Positions 42,243 to 52,066 of a stretch of 64,000 nucleotides of DNA are shown here, piece after piece. Under the pieces are notes generated by a model. That model was not told the origin of the DNA. It saw nothing but the letters and a program-made list of their open reading frames with translations, and ran no database searches. Positions within the stretch are counted from its first letter, which is position 1; every line of letters begins with the position of its first letter. Source of the stretch: CAHJXG01 sp965277495 (GTDB taxonomy: Bacteria > Pseudomonadota > Alphaproteobacteria > Acetobacterales > Acetobacteraceae); contig OZ255824.1 in NCBI GenBank assembly GCA_965277495.1, positions 496,001-560,000 on the forward strand. The letters are read 5' to 3'. The translations under genes and the position numbers were made by a program.

Positions 42243-43271
42243 CTATCGGGCTATCGGAACCCCCCGCTGCGGCCGGGTCAAGCCGTTTTGCGCGAGACGG
42301 GCCAATGCGGCGGGGTTCATGACGCGGGTTGGCGCATGGTCCAGGAATGCCAGGATGTTCTGCACGCTCTCGCCATAGAACTGCGCGAAGGTGTCCTGGG
42401 TGCCGTAGCCGAGATGCGGCGTCAGCACGGTGTTCGGCGCCGTCCGCAGCGGATGTTGCGGCGGCAGCGGCTCCTGCGCATACACATCGAGCGCCGCGCG
42501 GATGCGCCCGGCATGAAGCGCCTGCAGCAGCGCCGCCTCGTCGACCAACGGGCCGCGGGAGGTGTTGACCAGGATGGCGCCGGGCTTCATGGCCGCGAGG
42601 TCCGCCGCCCCGATCAGGCCGCGCGACCGCTCCGACAGCACGACATGCAGGCTGATGACGTCCGACTGGGCCAGCAGCTCCGCCTTGGTGGCGAACTGCG
42701 CCCCGCCGGATTGCGCGGTGTCGGCGGTCAGGTTCGGGCTCCAGGCGAGCAGCTTCATCCCCAGCGCCCGGCCGTAGCCGCCGACCCGTGCGCCGATCTT
42801 GCCGAAACCGACGATCCCCAAGGTGCGCCCGTCCAGCACCGGCCCGACGCCCACGCCGCCCTGGAACCGCCCAGCCCGGATCGCCGCGTCGCCCGCCGGG
42901 ATGAACCGCGCGGCGGCCAGGATCAGCCCCAGGGTGAGTTCCGCGGTGCCGATCGAGGAACGCTCGCCGCCCGTGTTGCACACCAGCACGCCCGCCGCGG
43001 TGCAGGCGTCCAGCGCGAGGCTCTGCGACCGCCCGCCGGTGAGCGCGATCATGCGCAGCCGCGGGAGCCGGGCGATCAGGCTGGCGCTGAGCTGCGTGCG
43101 TTCCCGCATCGGCACCAGGATGTCGAAATCCGCCAGCGCCGCCGCCGCTGCGTCCTCGTTGGCGAACGGCTCGGCAAACACCGCAAGCTCCGCCCGGGCT
43201 TCGACCGCCGACCAGTCCGTGGCGCCCCGGGCGACGCCCTGCCAGTCGTCCATGACCGCAATGCGCATCAT
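42243..43271 (-). CDS. D-2-hydroxyacid dehydrogenase family protein
   Basis: A 342-residue NAD-dependent dehydrogenase of the D-isomer 2-hydroxyacid family. Substrate domain residues 1-105 and the C-terminal tail flank the NAD domain (LDGRTLGIVGFGKIGARVGGYGRALGMKLLAWSPN). Catalytic Arg lies in VNTSRGPLVDEAAL and catalytic His in VLTPHLGYGTQ. It is 22 nt downstream of the importer permease, linking uptake to oxidation or reduction of a hydroxy or keto acid. Confidence 0.9.
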   Translation of the reverse strand: MMRIAVMDDWQGVARGATDWSAVEARAELAVFAEPFANEDAAAAALADFDILVPMRERTQLSASLIARLPRLRMIALTGGRSQSLALDACTAAGVLVCNTGGERSSIGTAELTLGLILAAARFIPAGDAAIRAGRFQGGVGVGPVLDGRTLGIVGFGKIGARVGGYGRALGMKLLAWSPNLTADTAQSGGAQFATKAELLAQSDVISLHVVLSERSRGLIGAADLAAMKPGAILVNTSRGPLVDEAALLQALHAGRIRAALDVYAQEPLPPQHPLRTAPNTVLTPHLGYGTQDTFAQFYGESVQNILAFLDHAPTRVMNPAALARLAQNGLTRPQRGVPIAR

Positions 43272-43293
43272 TCAAGATCCTCGTTCGGTTGGC

Positions 43294-44130
43294 TCAGCGG
43301 CGGCGCGGGTCCATGGCGTCCCGCAATCCGTCGCCCACCAGGTTGAAGGCCAGCACGGCCAGGAAGATCGCGGCGCCTGGGAACACCGCGAGCCAGGGCG
43401 CCTGCGTCAGGAAACGCTGGGCCGAGTTCAGCATGCTGCCCCAGCTCGGCGCCGGCGGCTGCTGGCCGAGGCCCAGGAAGGACAGGCTCGCCTCGGCGAT
43501 GATGGCGAGCGCAATGGCCAGCGTCGCCTGCACCAGCACCGGCGGCACGATGTTCGGCGCGACATGGCGCAGCGCCACGCGCCAGGGCGGGTTGCCGATG
43601 GCGCGGGCGGCCTCGACGTAGTCGTTGGTAACGGTGTCCAGGGTTGCGCCGCGGGCGACGCGGACGAACACCGGTGCTGCGGTCACGCCGATGGCGATCA
43701 TGGCATTGCCGAGCGAGGGGCCCAGGAACGCCGCCAAGGCTATGGCGAGGATCAGGAACGGGCAGGCCAGCATCGCGTCCACCACCCGTCCGATCACCGC
43801 GTCGACCCAGCCGCCGGCGAACCCGGCCAGCAATCCCGTGGGCACCCCGATGCCGGCCGCGATCAGCACCGAAACCAGGCCGGCCAGCAGCGACGCGCGG
43901 GCGCCGAACACGACGCGGGACAGCACGTCGCGCCCGTTCTCGTCCGTGCCCATCCAGTGCTGCATCGAGGGCGCCTTGCGGATCGCGGTCCAGCTTGTGG
44001 CGATGGGATCGAATGGCGCGACCAATGGGGCCGCCGCCGCTACGGCGACGAACAGCGCGATGACGATGAAGCCCAGCACCGCCGCCGGGCGACCGCGGAA
44101 GCGCCGGAGCGCAAGCAGGGCCGGACTCAT
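43294..44130 (-). CDS. Peptide/oligosaccharide-type ABC transporter permease (DppC-like)
   Basis: A 278-residue inner-membrane permease of the DppC/OppC type: N-terminal single span, the WTAIRKAPSMQHWMGTDENGRDVLSR motif of the OppC_N region, then five further spans with the EAA loop YVEAARAIGNPPWRVALRHVAPNI. Overlaps the DppB-like gene by ATGA (44127-44130). Confidence 0.92.
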   Translation of the reverse strand: MSPALLALRRFRGRPAAVLGFIVIALFVAVAAAAPLVAPFDPIATSWTAIRKAPSMQHWMGTDENGRDVLSRVVFGARASLLAGLVSVLIAAGIGVPTGLLAGFAGGWVDAVIGRVVDAMLACPFLILAIALAAFLGPSLGNAMIAIGVTAAPVFVRVARGATLDTVTNDYVEAARAIGNPPWRVALRHVAPNIVPPVLVQATLAIALAIIAEASLSFLGLGQQPPAPSWGSMLNSAQRFLTQAPWLAVFPGAAIFLAVLAFNLVGDGLRDAMDPRRR

Positions 44131-45074
44131 GCGCCGCGCAGCCGCGGGTTGATGACGACATAGAGCACGTCGGCCAGCACGTTCAGCATGATGAACAGGA
44201 ACGCGGTGACGAGCACGACGCCTTGGACGACGGGGTAGTCCCGGTTGAACACGGCGTCCACGATCAGCTTGCCAAAGCCGGGGATGCTGAACACCTGCTC
44301 GGTCAGCACCGCGCCTGACAGCAGGGTGCCGAGCTCCAGCGCGCCGAGCGTCACCACCGGCACCAGGGCATTACGGAACGCATGGCGCAGGATCACCGTC
44401 GTCTCGTTCAGGCCCTTTGCCCGTGCGGTGCGCACGAAATCCTGGTCGAGCGCGGTTAGCATGGCGCTGCGGGTATGGCGCATCAGGATGGCGGCGATGG
44501 CGTTGCCCAGCACGAAGGCGGGCATGATGGTGGTGGCGAGCGACTGCTGCCAGTCCTCGGTGAGCGGCACGTAGCCCGACGGCGGCAGCCAGCCCAGTTT
44601 CACCGACACCAGCAGGATGAGCATGATCCCGAGCCAGAAGTTCGGCGTCGACAGCCCGGCCAGCCCGATCAGGTTGGCCGCGTAATCCCAGCCGGTGTTG
44701 CGCTTCACCGCGGACAAGATGCCGGTCGGGATGCCGACACAGAGCGCGATCAGGAACGCCATGGCGCCGAGTTGCAGGGTCACTGGCAGCTTGGTGAGGA
44801 TCAGGCTCGCGACCGGCTGGCGGATGCGCCAACTGAAGCCGAGGTCGCCTTGCAGCACGTTGCCGATCCAGTGCAGGTATTGCACCGGCAGCGAGCGGTC
44901 GAGCCATAGCTCGGCGCGGATTTGGGCGAGCACGGCGGGGTCGCCGCGCTCCTCGCCGGCCAGCACGATGGCGGGGTCGCCGGGCATGAGCTGTTGCAAG
45001 GCGAAGACCAGGATGCTGACCAGCAGGATGGTGGGCAGGACCTGCAGCAGGCGGCTGCCGAGATGGCTGCGCAT
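44127..45074 (-). CDS. Peptide/oligosaccharide-type ABC transporter permease (DppB-like)
   Basis: A 315-residue permease of the DppB/OppB type, with about six spans. It shows LQVLPTILLVSILVFALQQLMPGDPA at the start and the EAA loop DFVRTARAKGLNETTVILRHAFRNALVPVVT. It begins 3 nt after the stop of the binding-protein gene. Confidence 0.92.
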   Translation of the reverse strand: MRSHLGSRLLQVLPTILLVSILVFALQQLMPGDPAIVLAGEERGDPAVLAQIRAELWLDRSLPVQYLHWIGNVLQGDLGFSWRIRQPVASLILTKLPVTLQLGAMAFLIALCVGIPTGILSAVKRNTGWDYAANLIGLAGLSTPNFWLGIMLILLVSVKLGWLPPSGYVPLTEDWQQSLATTIMPAFVLGNAIAAILMRHTRSAMLTALDQDFVRTARAKGLNETTVILRHAFRNALVPVVTLGALELGTLLSGAVLTEQVFSIPGFGKLIVDAVFNRDYPVVQGVVLVTAFLFIMLNVLADVLYVVINPRLRGA

Positions 45075-45077
45075 CCG

Positions 45078-46580
45078 CTACTTCGCCAGGCTTACGCCCT
45101 GGAGCCGGATCAGGCCGTCGGGCACCGGGCGGAATCCGGTCACGCGCGCCGACATGCCGACGATGTTCTTGGGATTATAAAGATAGATGATTGGCAGGTC
45201 CTGGCCAGCCTGTTGGATGATCTGGTCGAACAGGGCGCGGCGCCCGGGCATGTTCTGGACGGTGCGCGTCTGGTCCAGCAATGCGTCCACCTTTGGGTTG
45301 GAATACCTGCCGTCGTTCAGCGCGCCGCCGGTATGCATGAAGCTGAACAGGTTGCCGTCGGGATCGACGCGTCCGGACCATCCGGTCGAGAACGCCTCGA
45401 AATCACCGCGGTTGGCGGCCGTCAGCGCCGAGGCAAATTCGGATGCGGTGATGCGCACGTCGAACCCGGCCTCCGCCGCCATGGCCTGGATGATCTCGCC
45501 CGCCTGCTTCTGGTCCGGGTTGTTCGGCACGGTGAGCTCTATCGGCACCGGAAGGGCAACGCCTGCCTGCTTCAGCAGCGCCTTTGCCCGCGCCAGGTCC
45601 CGCCCGAGCGGCTGCACGGCTTTGTCGTAATAGGGGCTGCTGGGCGAAAGCGCCTGCGCCACCGGCGTGTAAAGGCCATTGTAAACGACCTGGTTGAGCG
45701 CCTCCTTGTCCAACGACAGCTCGAACGCCTGCCGCACCCGGGCATCACTGCCGAGCGGGGTCTTGGCGCGCGGGCCGTTGGCCAGGTTGACGGTGATGCC
45801 CCAGTATCCAAGGTTGTCCGATGTCACCAGGCGCAGCCGCGGGTTGCCGCGGACCGCATCCGCGTCGGACGGCAGGATCTGTTCAGACAGCTCGATGCTG
45901 CCGGCCTGCAGGTTCGCCAGGCGGATGGAGCTGTCGGGGATCGGCAGGTAAACCACCCGGTCCAGCTTGATCGACCCGGCGTCCCAATATTCGGGAAAGC
46001 GCTCCAGCACGATGCGGTCCTGCGGCACCCGCTCCGCGAACCGGAACGGCCCGGCGCAGACCGGTTTCAGGCCGAAATCCTTGCCCGCCGCCTCGGCCGC
46101 CTTGGGCGAGACGATGATGCCGGACCGGTCGGTCAATTGCGACACGAACGGCGACGACGCGGTTTTCAGCACGATCCTGACCGTCAACGGGTCGACCGCC
46201 TCGACCCGGTCCAGCACGCCGATCTCGCTGCGGCGAAAGCTGCCCTGCATGGTAAGGTGGCGCTCCAGCGAATACTTCACCGCCGCCGCGTCAAGCTTCT
46301 CGCCGTCATGGAACACCACGCCGGGCCGCAGCTTGATGACCAGGTTGACCGGATCCGCCCACTCATACGACAGCGCCAGTTGCGGCACGATTTCCAGCTT
46401 TTCGTTGATGTCGAACAGCTTGTCGCACAGCCCGGCGAACACGATGCGCCCGACATAGGTGCGGGCCAGGGTCGGGTCCAGGATGTCCGCATCCTCGCGC
46501 AGCGCGATGCGCAGCGTTTGCGCCTGGGCCGCGCCGGCCAGCATCGCCGCAGCCAGTGCCGCAAGAACCAATGTGCGCAT
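45078..46580 (-). CDS. ABC transporter substrate-binding protein, SBP_bac_5 family
   Basis: A 500-residue periplasmic binding protein. ATG at 46580 follows GGGAG and gives a signal peptide (MRTLVLAALAAAMLAGAAQAQ). Family landmarks include LRIALREDADILDPTLARTYVGRIVFAGLCDKLF, WADPVNLVIKLRPGVVFHDGEKLDAAAVKYSLERH and GDFEAFSTGWSGRVDPDGN. First gene of the leftward operon; genes for the two ATPases (DppD/DppF) are not in the window. The ligand could be a peptide, a sugar acid or another small organic compound. Confidence 0.92.
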   Translation of the reverse strand: MRTLVLAALAAAMLAGAAQAQTLRIALREDADILDPTLARTYVGRIVFAGLCDKLFDINEKLEIVPQLALSYEWADPVNLVIKLRPGVVFHDGEKLDAAAVKYSLERHLTMQGSFRRSEIGVLDRVEAVDPLTVRIVLKTASSPFVSQLTDRSGIIVSPKAAEAAGKDFGLKPVCAGPFRFAERVPQDRIVLERFPEYWDAGSIKLDRVVYLPIPDSSIRLANLQAGSIELSEQILPSDADAVRGNPRLRLVTSDNLGYWGITVNLANGPRAKTPLGSDARVRQAFELSLDKEALNQVVYNGLYTPVAQALSPSSPYYDKAVQPLGRDLARAKALLKQAGVALPVPIELTVPNNPDQKQAGEIIQAMAAEAGFDVRITASEFASALTAANRGDFEAFSTGWSGRVDPDGNLFSFMHTGGALNDGRYSNPKVDALLDQTRTVQNMPGRRALFDQIIQQAGQDLPIIYLYNPKNIVGMSARVTGFRPVPDGLIRLQGVSLAK

Positions 46581-46684
46581 CAATGAACTCCCTACCCGTC
46601 CTAGCAATGCCGGGCGCGGCCGGTGCTGGCAAGCCGCCGCGCGCCGGGCTACGCTGTCCGCCCGCAAAGCAGGCTGTGCAAACC

Positions 46685-47773
46685 ATGCGCCACTACCGTA
46701 TCGCCTCCATTCCCGCCGACGGCATCGGGCCGGAGGTCGTCGCCGCCGGGCTCGAGGCGTTGGACGCCGTGGCCAGCCGGGATGGCGGGTTCGAGCTGCA
46801 GGTCGATCATCTCGATTGGGGGTCCGAGCGGTATCGCCGCACCGGCGCGCTGATGCCGGCGGATGGTCTCGACCAGCTCCGCGGCGCCGACGCGATCCTG
46901 TTCGGCGCGGTCGGCGCGCCCGACATCCCGGACCATGTGACGCTTTGGGGCCTGCGCCTGCCGATCTGCCAGGGCTTCGACCAATACGCCAACGTCCGCC
47001 CCACCCGCATCCTGCCCGGCGTCACCAGCCCGCTGCGCGGCATCGGGCCTGGCGACCTCGACTGGCTGATCGTGCGGGAGAACAGCGAGGGCGAGTATGC
47101 CGGCCATGGCGGGCGCGCCCATCGCGGCCACCCGGAGGAAGTCGCGACCGAGACCGCCATCTTCACCCGGCGCGGCGTCGAACGGATCATGCGGTACGCC
47201 TTCGACGCCGCGCAGAAACGTCCGCGCAAGCTGCTGACAGTGGTCACAAAGTCGAACGCCCAACGGCACGGCATGGTGTTCTGGGACGAGATCGCGGCCT
47301 TGGTCGCAGCCGACTACCCGGACGTGGCGTGGGACAAGGAGCTGGTGGACGCCATGACCACCCGCATGGTGCGCCGGCCCGGCAGCCTCGACACCGTGGT
47401 CGCGACCAACCTGCACGCCGACATCCTGTCCGACCTGGCGGCGGCGCTGGCGGGTTCGCTCGGCATCGCGCCTACGGGCAACGTGGACCCGGAGCGCCGT
47501 TACCCCAGCATGTTCGAGCCGATCCACGGCAGCGCGTTCGACATCACCGGCAAGGGCATCGCCAACCCGGTCGCGACCTTCTGGACGGCCTCGATGATGC
47601 TGGAGCATTTGGGCGAAGCGTCGGCGGCGGGCGTGCTGATGCGCGCCATCGAGCAGGTCTGCGCGACGGGGGTCATGACCCCCGACCTCGGCGGCAAGGC
47701 GACGACGTCCGAGGTGACGCGCGCCGTGTGCGACGCGGTCCGAGGCACGAATTTGGGTCTCGGGCCGAAGTAG
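46685..47773 (+). CDS. Tartrate/D-malate dehydrogenase-type decarboxylating dehydrogenase
   Basis: A 362-residue member of the isocitrate/isopropylmalate dehydrogenase fold, TtuC/DmlA subgroup. It shows IASIPADGIGPEVVAAGLEAL, GAVGAPDIPDHVTLWGLRLPICQGFDQYANVRP, LDWLIVRENSEGEYAGHGG, VTKSNAQRHGMVFWDEI, TNLHADILSDLAAALAGSLGIAPTGN and FEPIHGSAFDITGKGIANP. The subgroup oxidises tartrate, D-malate or 3-isopropylmalate with NAD and a divalent metal. It is divergent from the importer operon, which fits a shared role in hydroxy-acid use. Its stop codon abuts the multicopper oxidase stop with no gap. Confidence 0.88.
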   Translation: MRHYRIASIPADGIGPEVVAAGLEALDAVASRDGGFELQVDHLDWGSERYRRTGALMPADGLDQLRGADAILFGAVGAPDIPDHVTLWGLRLPICQGFDQYANVRPTRILPGVTSPLRGIGPGDLDWLIVRENSEGEYAGHGGRAHRGHPEEVATETAIFTRRGVERIMRYAFDAAQKRPRKLLTVVTKSNAQRHGMVFWDEIAALVAADYPDVAWDKELVDAMTTRMVRRPGSLDTVVATNLHADILSDLAAALAGSLGIAPTGNVDPERRYPSMFEPIHGSAFDITGKGIANPVATFWTASMMLEHLGEASAAGVLMRAIEQVCATGVMTPDLGGKATTSEVTRAVCDAVRGTNLGLGPK

Positions 47774-50044
47774 TCACTGCGGACGTATGCTGGCCCCCGG
47801 CAACATTGCGGCCGGGCCGCCGGTATAGGCGAACGATCCAACGAGCGCCGACCAGGCCGCGTCCACCAACCGGCGCCCATCGGAGGGGGCATCCGCCGCA
47901 GCAGCAGGCAAGCCGCACAGCGACCCCTGCAGCAGGCTCGCGAACTGGCTCGGACCGGTGTTTTCAGCGAGTTGCGCCGGGTCGTAGACCTGCACTACCG
48001 CCATCATGCCCCCATCCTCGTGCTCAAGGATGTGGCAGTGATACACGAAATCGCCGACCTGCTGGCGCGCGTAGAACGGGATGGTGACGAAGACCCGGCC
48101 GTCATGCCCGTTGCCGTCCGATGGCGGCACGGGCAAGACGTCGTGCCAGGCGTCCACATTCGTGGCCGGGACGGCGCCCTGTGCCTCCGGCTCATACTGG
48201 GCGATGATGCCGGTTGGATCCTGCACCGCCTTCATGTTCTTCGGCGCCCCGGCATCGCCCTGTGTTGCCAGGCGGAACTTGCTCTGGTGCAGGTGGAAGT
48301 TGTGCAGCTCCCCGGTCTTGTTGACCAACTCCCATACTTCCTGCTCGCCCAGCCGCGGGCAGACGTGCTTGACGGAGTGCGGCGCGAGCATGGCCTGCAT
48401 CGGGAAAGGCTGGGGCGGGATCGTGTGCTGGCTGTCGATCGGCGTGCCATTCACGTCCACGACCTCGCTGCCGAGTTCGAAATCGTCCCCGGCTTCATCG
48501 TTGGTAAAGGTGATGCGGCGTCTCGTCACCGCCTTGCTTGCCGGCGGAAGGGTGATGCAGTTGGCCGGAACAGCCGCGGCGCTGCCCGGCGTGCTGACCG
48601 GGACGGTCAATGCCGGCGCGGCCATGGGTAATGTCGCTTCCAGCGGCACGTCGGGCGGGTCGATGGGCGTGACCGCCGTCGCACCGGCGATGGCGGCGGC
48701 TGCCTGAGCCGGTGGGCGGCGCGGCGGCATCACGACATGGGCCAGGTCGATGCGCGGCCATGGATCACCGGTCGGGCCGGTAGTGATGCCGAGGGTGCGC
48801 AGGGTGAAATGCCTGCCATCTTGCCCGCCCTTGTTGACGATCAACACCTCCGCGCGGCTCGCGGGCATGAGCAGGATTTCCTTGAGCTGCACCCCGGCAC
48901 GGAGGCCCTTGTCGCCCGGCTTGCTGGTCCCGGCCAGGAGGCCATCGAGCGCGAGCACGGTCATGGATTGTTCTTGCCCAGTGTCGTCATCCACCAGCAC
49001 GAGTAAATATGTCAGGCTGGAGCTCAGGTTGGCGACGCGCCAGATCTGGTTCCGGCCCGGCTGCATGGTGATGTCGGGGTTGTGCTGGCCGTTGATGGTA
49101 AACAGCCAGACCGTGTCCTGCGACGGGTCGGTACTGCCGGCCGTAGTGACGCCGTGGTGGCCGCAGTAGCCTGGGCCGGAAAACCCGTCGGCGGGCGTCG
49201 GCTGCCCCGGGTTGGCCAGGCCCGGACAGGCGCCGGGGTCGTAGTTGTGGCTGTTCAGCCAACTCCCCCGCTGGCCCGGCGCTGCGTTGCCCGGCGTCGC
49301 GCCCGTGGGCACTGCGAGCTGGATGTCGCGCAATCCGAGATAGACCGTATCCGCGCGGTTGAGAATGTCGGCGCTTGCCGGCGGCAGGTTCGGCGCGGCG
49401 AGGAGGTCGGCCCGCAGGTCGCCGACGTAGAGCATGCCGGTTTGGCCTGCCGCCACGTCGTTCCGCGCATTGCCGTGCACGTGGCCGTGGAACCAGTTGA
49501 GGCCGGACGGGTATGGCCGCGGCGTCGTTTGGCTGCCGAACATGGAGCCCGGCAACGTCGCCGGAATGTCCATGCGGTAGGAGGTCGTGGTGCCCGGCAG
49601 GTCGTGAACGAAGATGTAGTCACCGAGCGGCGTGCAAGGCCGTGGGCTGACCAGCAGGCCGTGCGTGTGCAGGTTGACGGTGCCGCCGAGTGGCTCGTTC
49701 GTGCCGAGCTGGTTCACGATGTCGAAACGGAGCGTGTCGCCGGGCGCCGCGGTGACGAGGAAAGGCCGGTAGGAATCTTGGACGCCAGGCGCGGCGCTCG
49801 TGCCGTAGCCCGGCAGCTTGACGGTGTACGGTCCGACATCGGGCCGGTCGGTATCCCGGATGACAAGCCGTCCCGCCCCGATCGGGCCGCGCGGCGGCAG
49901 CGTTGGGCAGCTCGGGTCGGAGGGTGGGCTGCTCACCAGGCCGGCGGCGCTCAGCGGTATCGGTTGCAGCAGCTCTGCGCCCTGGGCGCCTGCCGCGAGG
50001 ACGCAGGCACAGGCGACGGGCAACGCGGCGGCGGAGAGGCGCAT
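47774..50044 (-). CDS. Multicopper oxidase, secreted
   Basis: A 756-residue three-cupredoxin-domain oxidase with signal peptide (MRLSAAALPVACACVLAAGAQGAE). All four copper-binding clusters are seen: LHTHG, WFHGHVHG, NFHLHQSKF and HCHILEHEDGGMM. It is longer than laccases or CueO (about 500-600 residues) because of Gly/Pro/Ala-rich inserts around residues 230-300 and 430-500. Substrate could be Cu(I), Mn(II), bilirubin-like or phenolic compounds. No copper resistance genes are adjacent. Confidence 0.88.
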   Translation of the reverse strand: MRLSAAALPVACACVLAAGAQGAELLQPIPLSAAGLVSSPPSDPSCPTLPPRGPIGAGRLVIRDTDRPDVGPYTVKLPGYGTSAAPGVQDSYRPFLVTAAPGDTLRFDIVNQLGTNEPLGGTVNLHTHGLLVSPRPCTPLGDYIFVHDLPGTTTSYRMDIPATLPGSMFGSQTTPRPYPSGLNWFHGHVHGNARNDVAAGQTGMLYVGDLRADLLAAPNLPPASADILNRADTVYLGLRDIQLAVPTGATPGNAAPGQRGSWLNSHNYDPGACPGLANPGQPTPADGFSGPGYCGHHGVTTAGSTDPSQDTVWLFTINGQHNPDITMQPGRNQIWRVANLSSSLTYLLVLVDDDTGQEQSMTVLALDGLLAGTSKPGDKGLRAGVQLKEILLMPASRAEVLIVNKGGQDGRHFTLRTLGITTGPTGDPWPRIDLAHVVMPPRRPPAQAAAAIAGATAVTPIDPPDVPLEATLPMAAPALTVPVSTPGSAAAVPANCITLPPASKAVTRRRITFTNDEAGDDFELGSEVVDVNGTPIDSQHTIPPQPFPMQAMLAPHSVKHVCPRLGEQEVWELVNKTGELHNFHLHQSKFRLATQGDAGAPKNMKAVQDPTGIIAQYEPEAQGAVPATNVDAWHDVLPVPPSDGNGHDGRVFVTIPFYARQQVGDFVYHCHILEHEDGGMMAVVQVYDPAQLAENTGPSQFASLLQGSLCGLPAAAADAPSDGRRLVDAAWSALVGSFAYTGGPAAMLPGASIRPQ

Positions 50045-50263
50045 GAGGGCGAATCCTTTTGGACGGGATCAGAACGGCGCCTGCGCCGGATGCGCCGAAT
50101 ACCGCCTGTTCCGGACGCGGTGAGAGACAACGGAATTGCCGACGCCTCTAACACGCGGCACTCATTCCGCAAACGTTTTTATTGCGCGGCATAAAACGCG
50201 GCGCATCCCTCGCTGTACCGGGGCCGGGTTGCACAGGACGGGGTGGCCGCCCATACCCTGGGG

Positions 50264-52057
50264 ATGGCCCCTCCGTTGCTCCTGCTGCAAAACATTCGCC
50301 TTTCGCTCGGCACCGCGCCGCTGCTGGATGGCGCCGAGCTTGGCGTCGGCGCGGGCGAGCGCATTTGCCTCGTGGGCCGCAACGGGTCCGGCAAGTCCAC
50401 TCTGCTGAAGGTCGCGGCCGGGCTGCTGCAATCCGATGGCGGCACGCGCTTCCTGCAGCCCGGCACCACCGTGCGCTATTTGCCGCAGGAGCCGGACCTC
50501 GCCGGATTCGCCACAACGCTCGACTACGTGGAGGCCGGCATGGGGCCGGGCGACGACCTGCATCGGGCGCGCACCCTGCTGGACCAGCTCGGCATGACCG
50601 GTGAGGAGGACCCGGCCCACCTCTCCGGCGGCGAGAAGCGCCGCTGCGCGCTGGCCCGCACCCTGGCGCCCTCCCCCGACCTGCTGCTGCTCGACGAACC
50701 CACGAACCACCTGGACCTGCCGGCCATCGAATGGCTGGAGCAGGAGCTGGCCAGCCTGCGCGCCGGCCTGGTGCTGATCAGCCACGACCGGCGGATGCTG
50801 GAGAAGCTGTCCCGCAGCATCGTTTGGCTCGACGGCGGCGTCACCCGGCGCATCGACCGCGGCTTCGCGCATTTCGAGGCGTGGCGCGACGAGGTCGAGG
50901 AACAGGCCGAGCGCGACCAGCATAAGCTGGGCCGGCAGATCGCCCGCGAGGAGGACTGGCTGCGCTACGGCGTCACCGCGCGGCGCAAGCGCAACGTGCG
51001 CCGGCTGGGCGAGTTGGGCGCGCTGCGGCAGAAACGACGGGAGATGGGCGGCGGCGGCGACGCGTTGCGGCTGGTCGCGACCGAGGCGGACCTGTCGGGT
51101 AAATTGGTTTCGGTCGCCGAGCATGTCAGCAAGGCGTTCGACGGCGTGCCGGTGGTGCGCGACCTGACGTTAAGGGTGCTGCGCGGCGACCGGCTGGGCA
51201 TCGTCGGCCCCAACGGGTCCGGCAAGACGACACTGCTGAAACTGCTGACCGGAGTGGAGCAGCCGGATAGTGGCGAGGTGAAGCTCGGGACCAACCTCGC
51301 CGAAGTCACGCTCGACCAGCAGCGCGCCAGCCTGGATCCGAACGCGACGCTCTCGGACACCTTGACGGCTGGCGGCGGCGACACCGTAGTCGTGGCCGGG
51401 GAGCGCCGGCACGTGATCGGCTACATGAAGGATTTCCTGTTCAAGCCGGAGCAGGCGCGCACCCCGGTCGGCGTGCTGTCGGGCGGCGAGCGCGGGCGGC
51501 TAATGCTGGCCTGCGCCATGGCCCGGCCCTCCAACCTGCTGGTGCTGGACGAGCCGACCAACGACCTGGACCTGGAAACGCTCGACCTGCTGCAGGAGAT
51601 GCTGTCCGAGTATCCCGGGACCGTCCTGCTGGTAAGCCACGACCGCGACTTCCTCGACCGCGTGGTGACGAGCACCTTGGCGTCCGAGGGGGCCGGGCGC
51701 TGGGTGGAGTATGCCGGCGGCTATAGCGACATGCTGATCCAGCGCGGGGCGCCGGAGGTTGTCGTGCCGGAGCGTGCCCGGAGCAGCGGGCCCAAGTCGC
51801 TGTCCCGCTCGTCCGTCAGCCGCAAGATGACGTTCAAGGACAAGCACGCGCTGGAAACGCTGCCCAAGCAGATCGCGGCGACGGAAACGGAGGTTGCGCA
51901 CTTGCAGAAGCGGCTCGCAGATCCCGACTTGTATCGCCGTGACCCGACCGCCTTTCGCACTGCGACCGAGGCGCTGGCCCGCGCGCAGGCCATCCTCGCG
52001 GAGACCGAGGAACGCTGGCTGGGCTTGGAGCTGTTGCGGGAAGAGTTGGGAGCTTAG
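50264..52057 (+). CDS. ABC-F family ATPase (Uup-like)
   Basis: A 597-residue soluble protein with two ABC domains and no membrane segments. Domain 1 carries VGRNGSGKST, LSGGEKRRCA and LLLLDEPTNHLD; domain 2 carries VGPNGSGKTT, LSGGERGRLML and LLVLDEPTNDLD. The ~90-residue C-terminal segment (KDKHALETLPKQIAATETEVAHLQKRLADPDLYRRD) is the coiled coil typical of Uup, which binds DNA or ribosomes. I start at the ATG at 50264; a GTG at 50243 would add seven residues. Confidence 0.9.
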   Translation: MAPPLLLLQNIRLSLGTAPLLDGAELGVGAGERICLVGRNGSGKSTLLKVAAGLLQSDGGTRFLQPGTTVRYLPQEPDLAGFATTLDYVEAGMGPGDDLHRARTLLDQLGMTGEEDPAHLSGGEKRRCALARTLAPSPDLLLLDEPTNHLDLPAIEWLEQELASLRAGLVLISHDRRMLEKLSRSIVWLDGGVTRRIDRGFAHFEAWRDEVEEQAERDQHKLGRQIAREEDWLRYGVTARRKRNVRRLGELGALRQKRREMGGGGDALRLVATEADLSGKLVSVAEHVSKAFDGVPVVRDLTLRVLRGDRLGIVGPNGSGKTTLLKLLTGVEQPDSGEVKLGTNLAEVTLDQQRASLDPNATLSDTLTAGGGDTVVVAGERRHVIGYMKDFLFKPEQARTPVGVLSGGERGRLMLACAMARPSNLLVLDEPTNDLDLETLDLLQEMLSEYPGTVLLVSHDRDFLDRVVTSTLASEGAGRWVEYAGGYSDMLIQRGAPEVVVPERARSSGPKSLSRSSVSRKMTFKDKHALETLPKQIAATETEVAHLQKRLADPDLYRRDPTAFRTATEALARAQAILAETEERWLGLELLREELGA

Positions 52058-52066
52058 GGTCCGGCC

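Noticed and set aside
41164..43275. 703-codon minus-strand frame joining hydroxyacid dehydrogenase DNA to the alcohol dehydrogenase
   Set aside because: Only the part after MRAWAVVENG is real alcohol dehydrogenase. The first half is an out-of-frame reading of the D-2-hydroxyacid dehydrogenase gene, so this is not a fusion.
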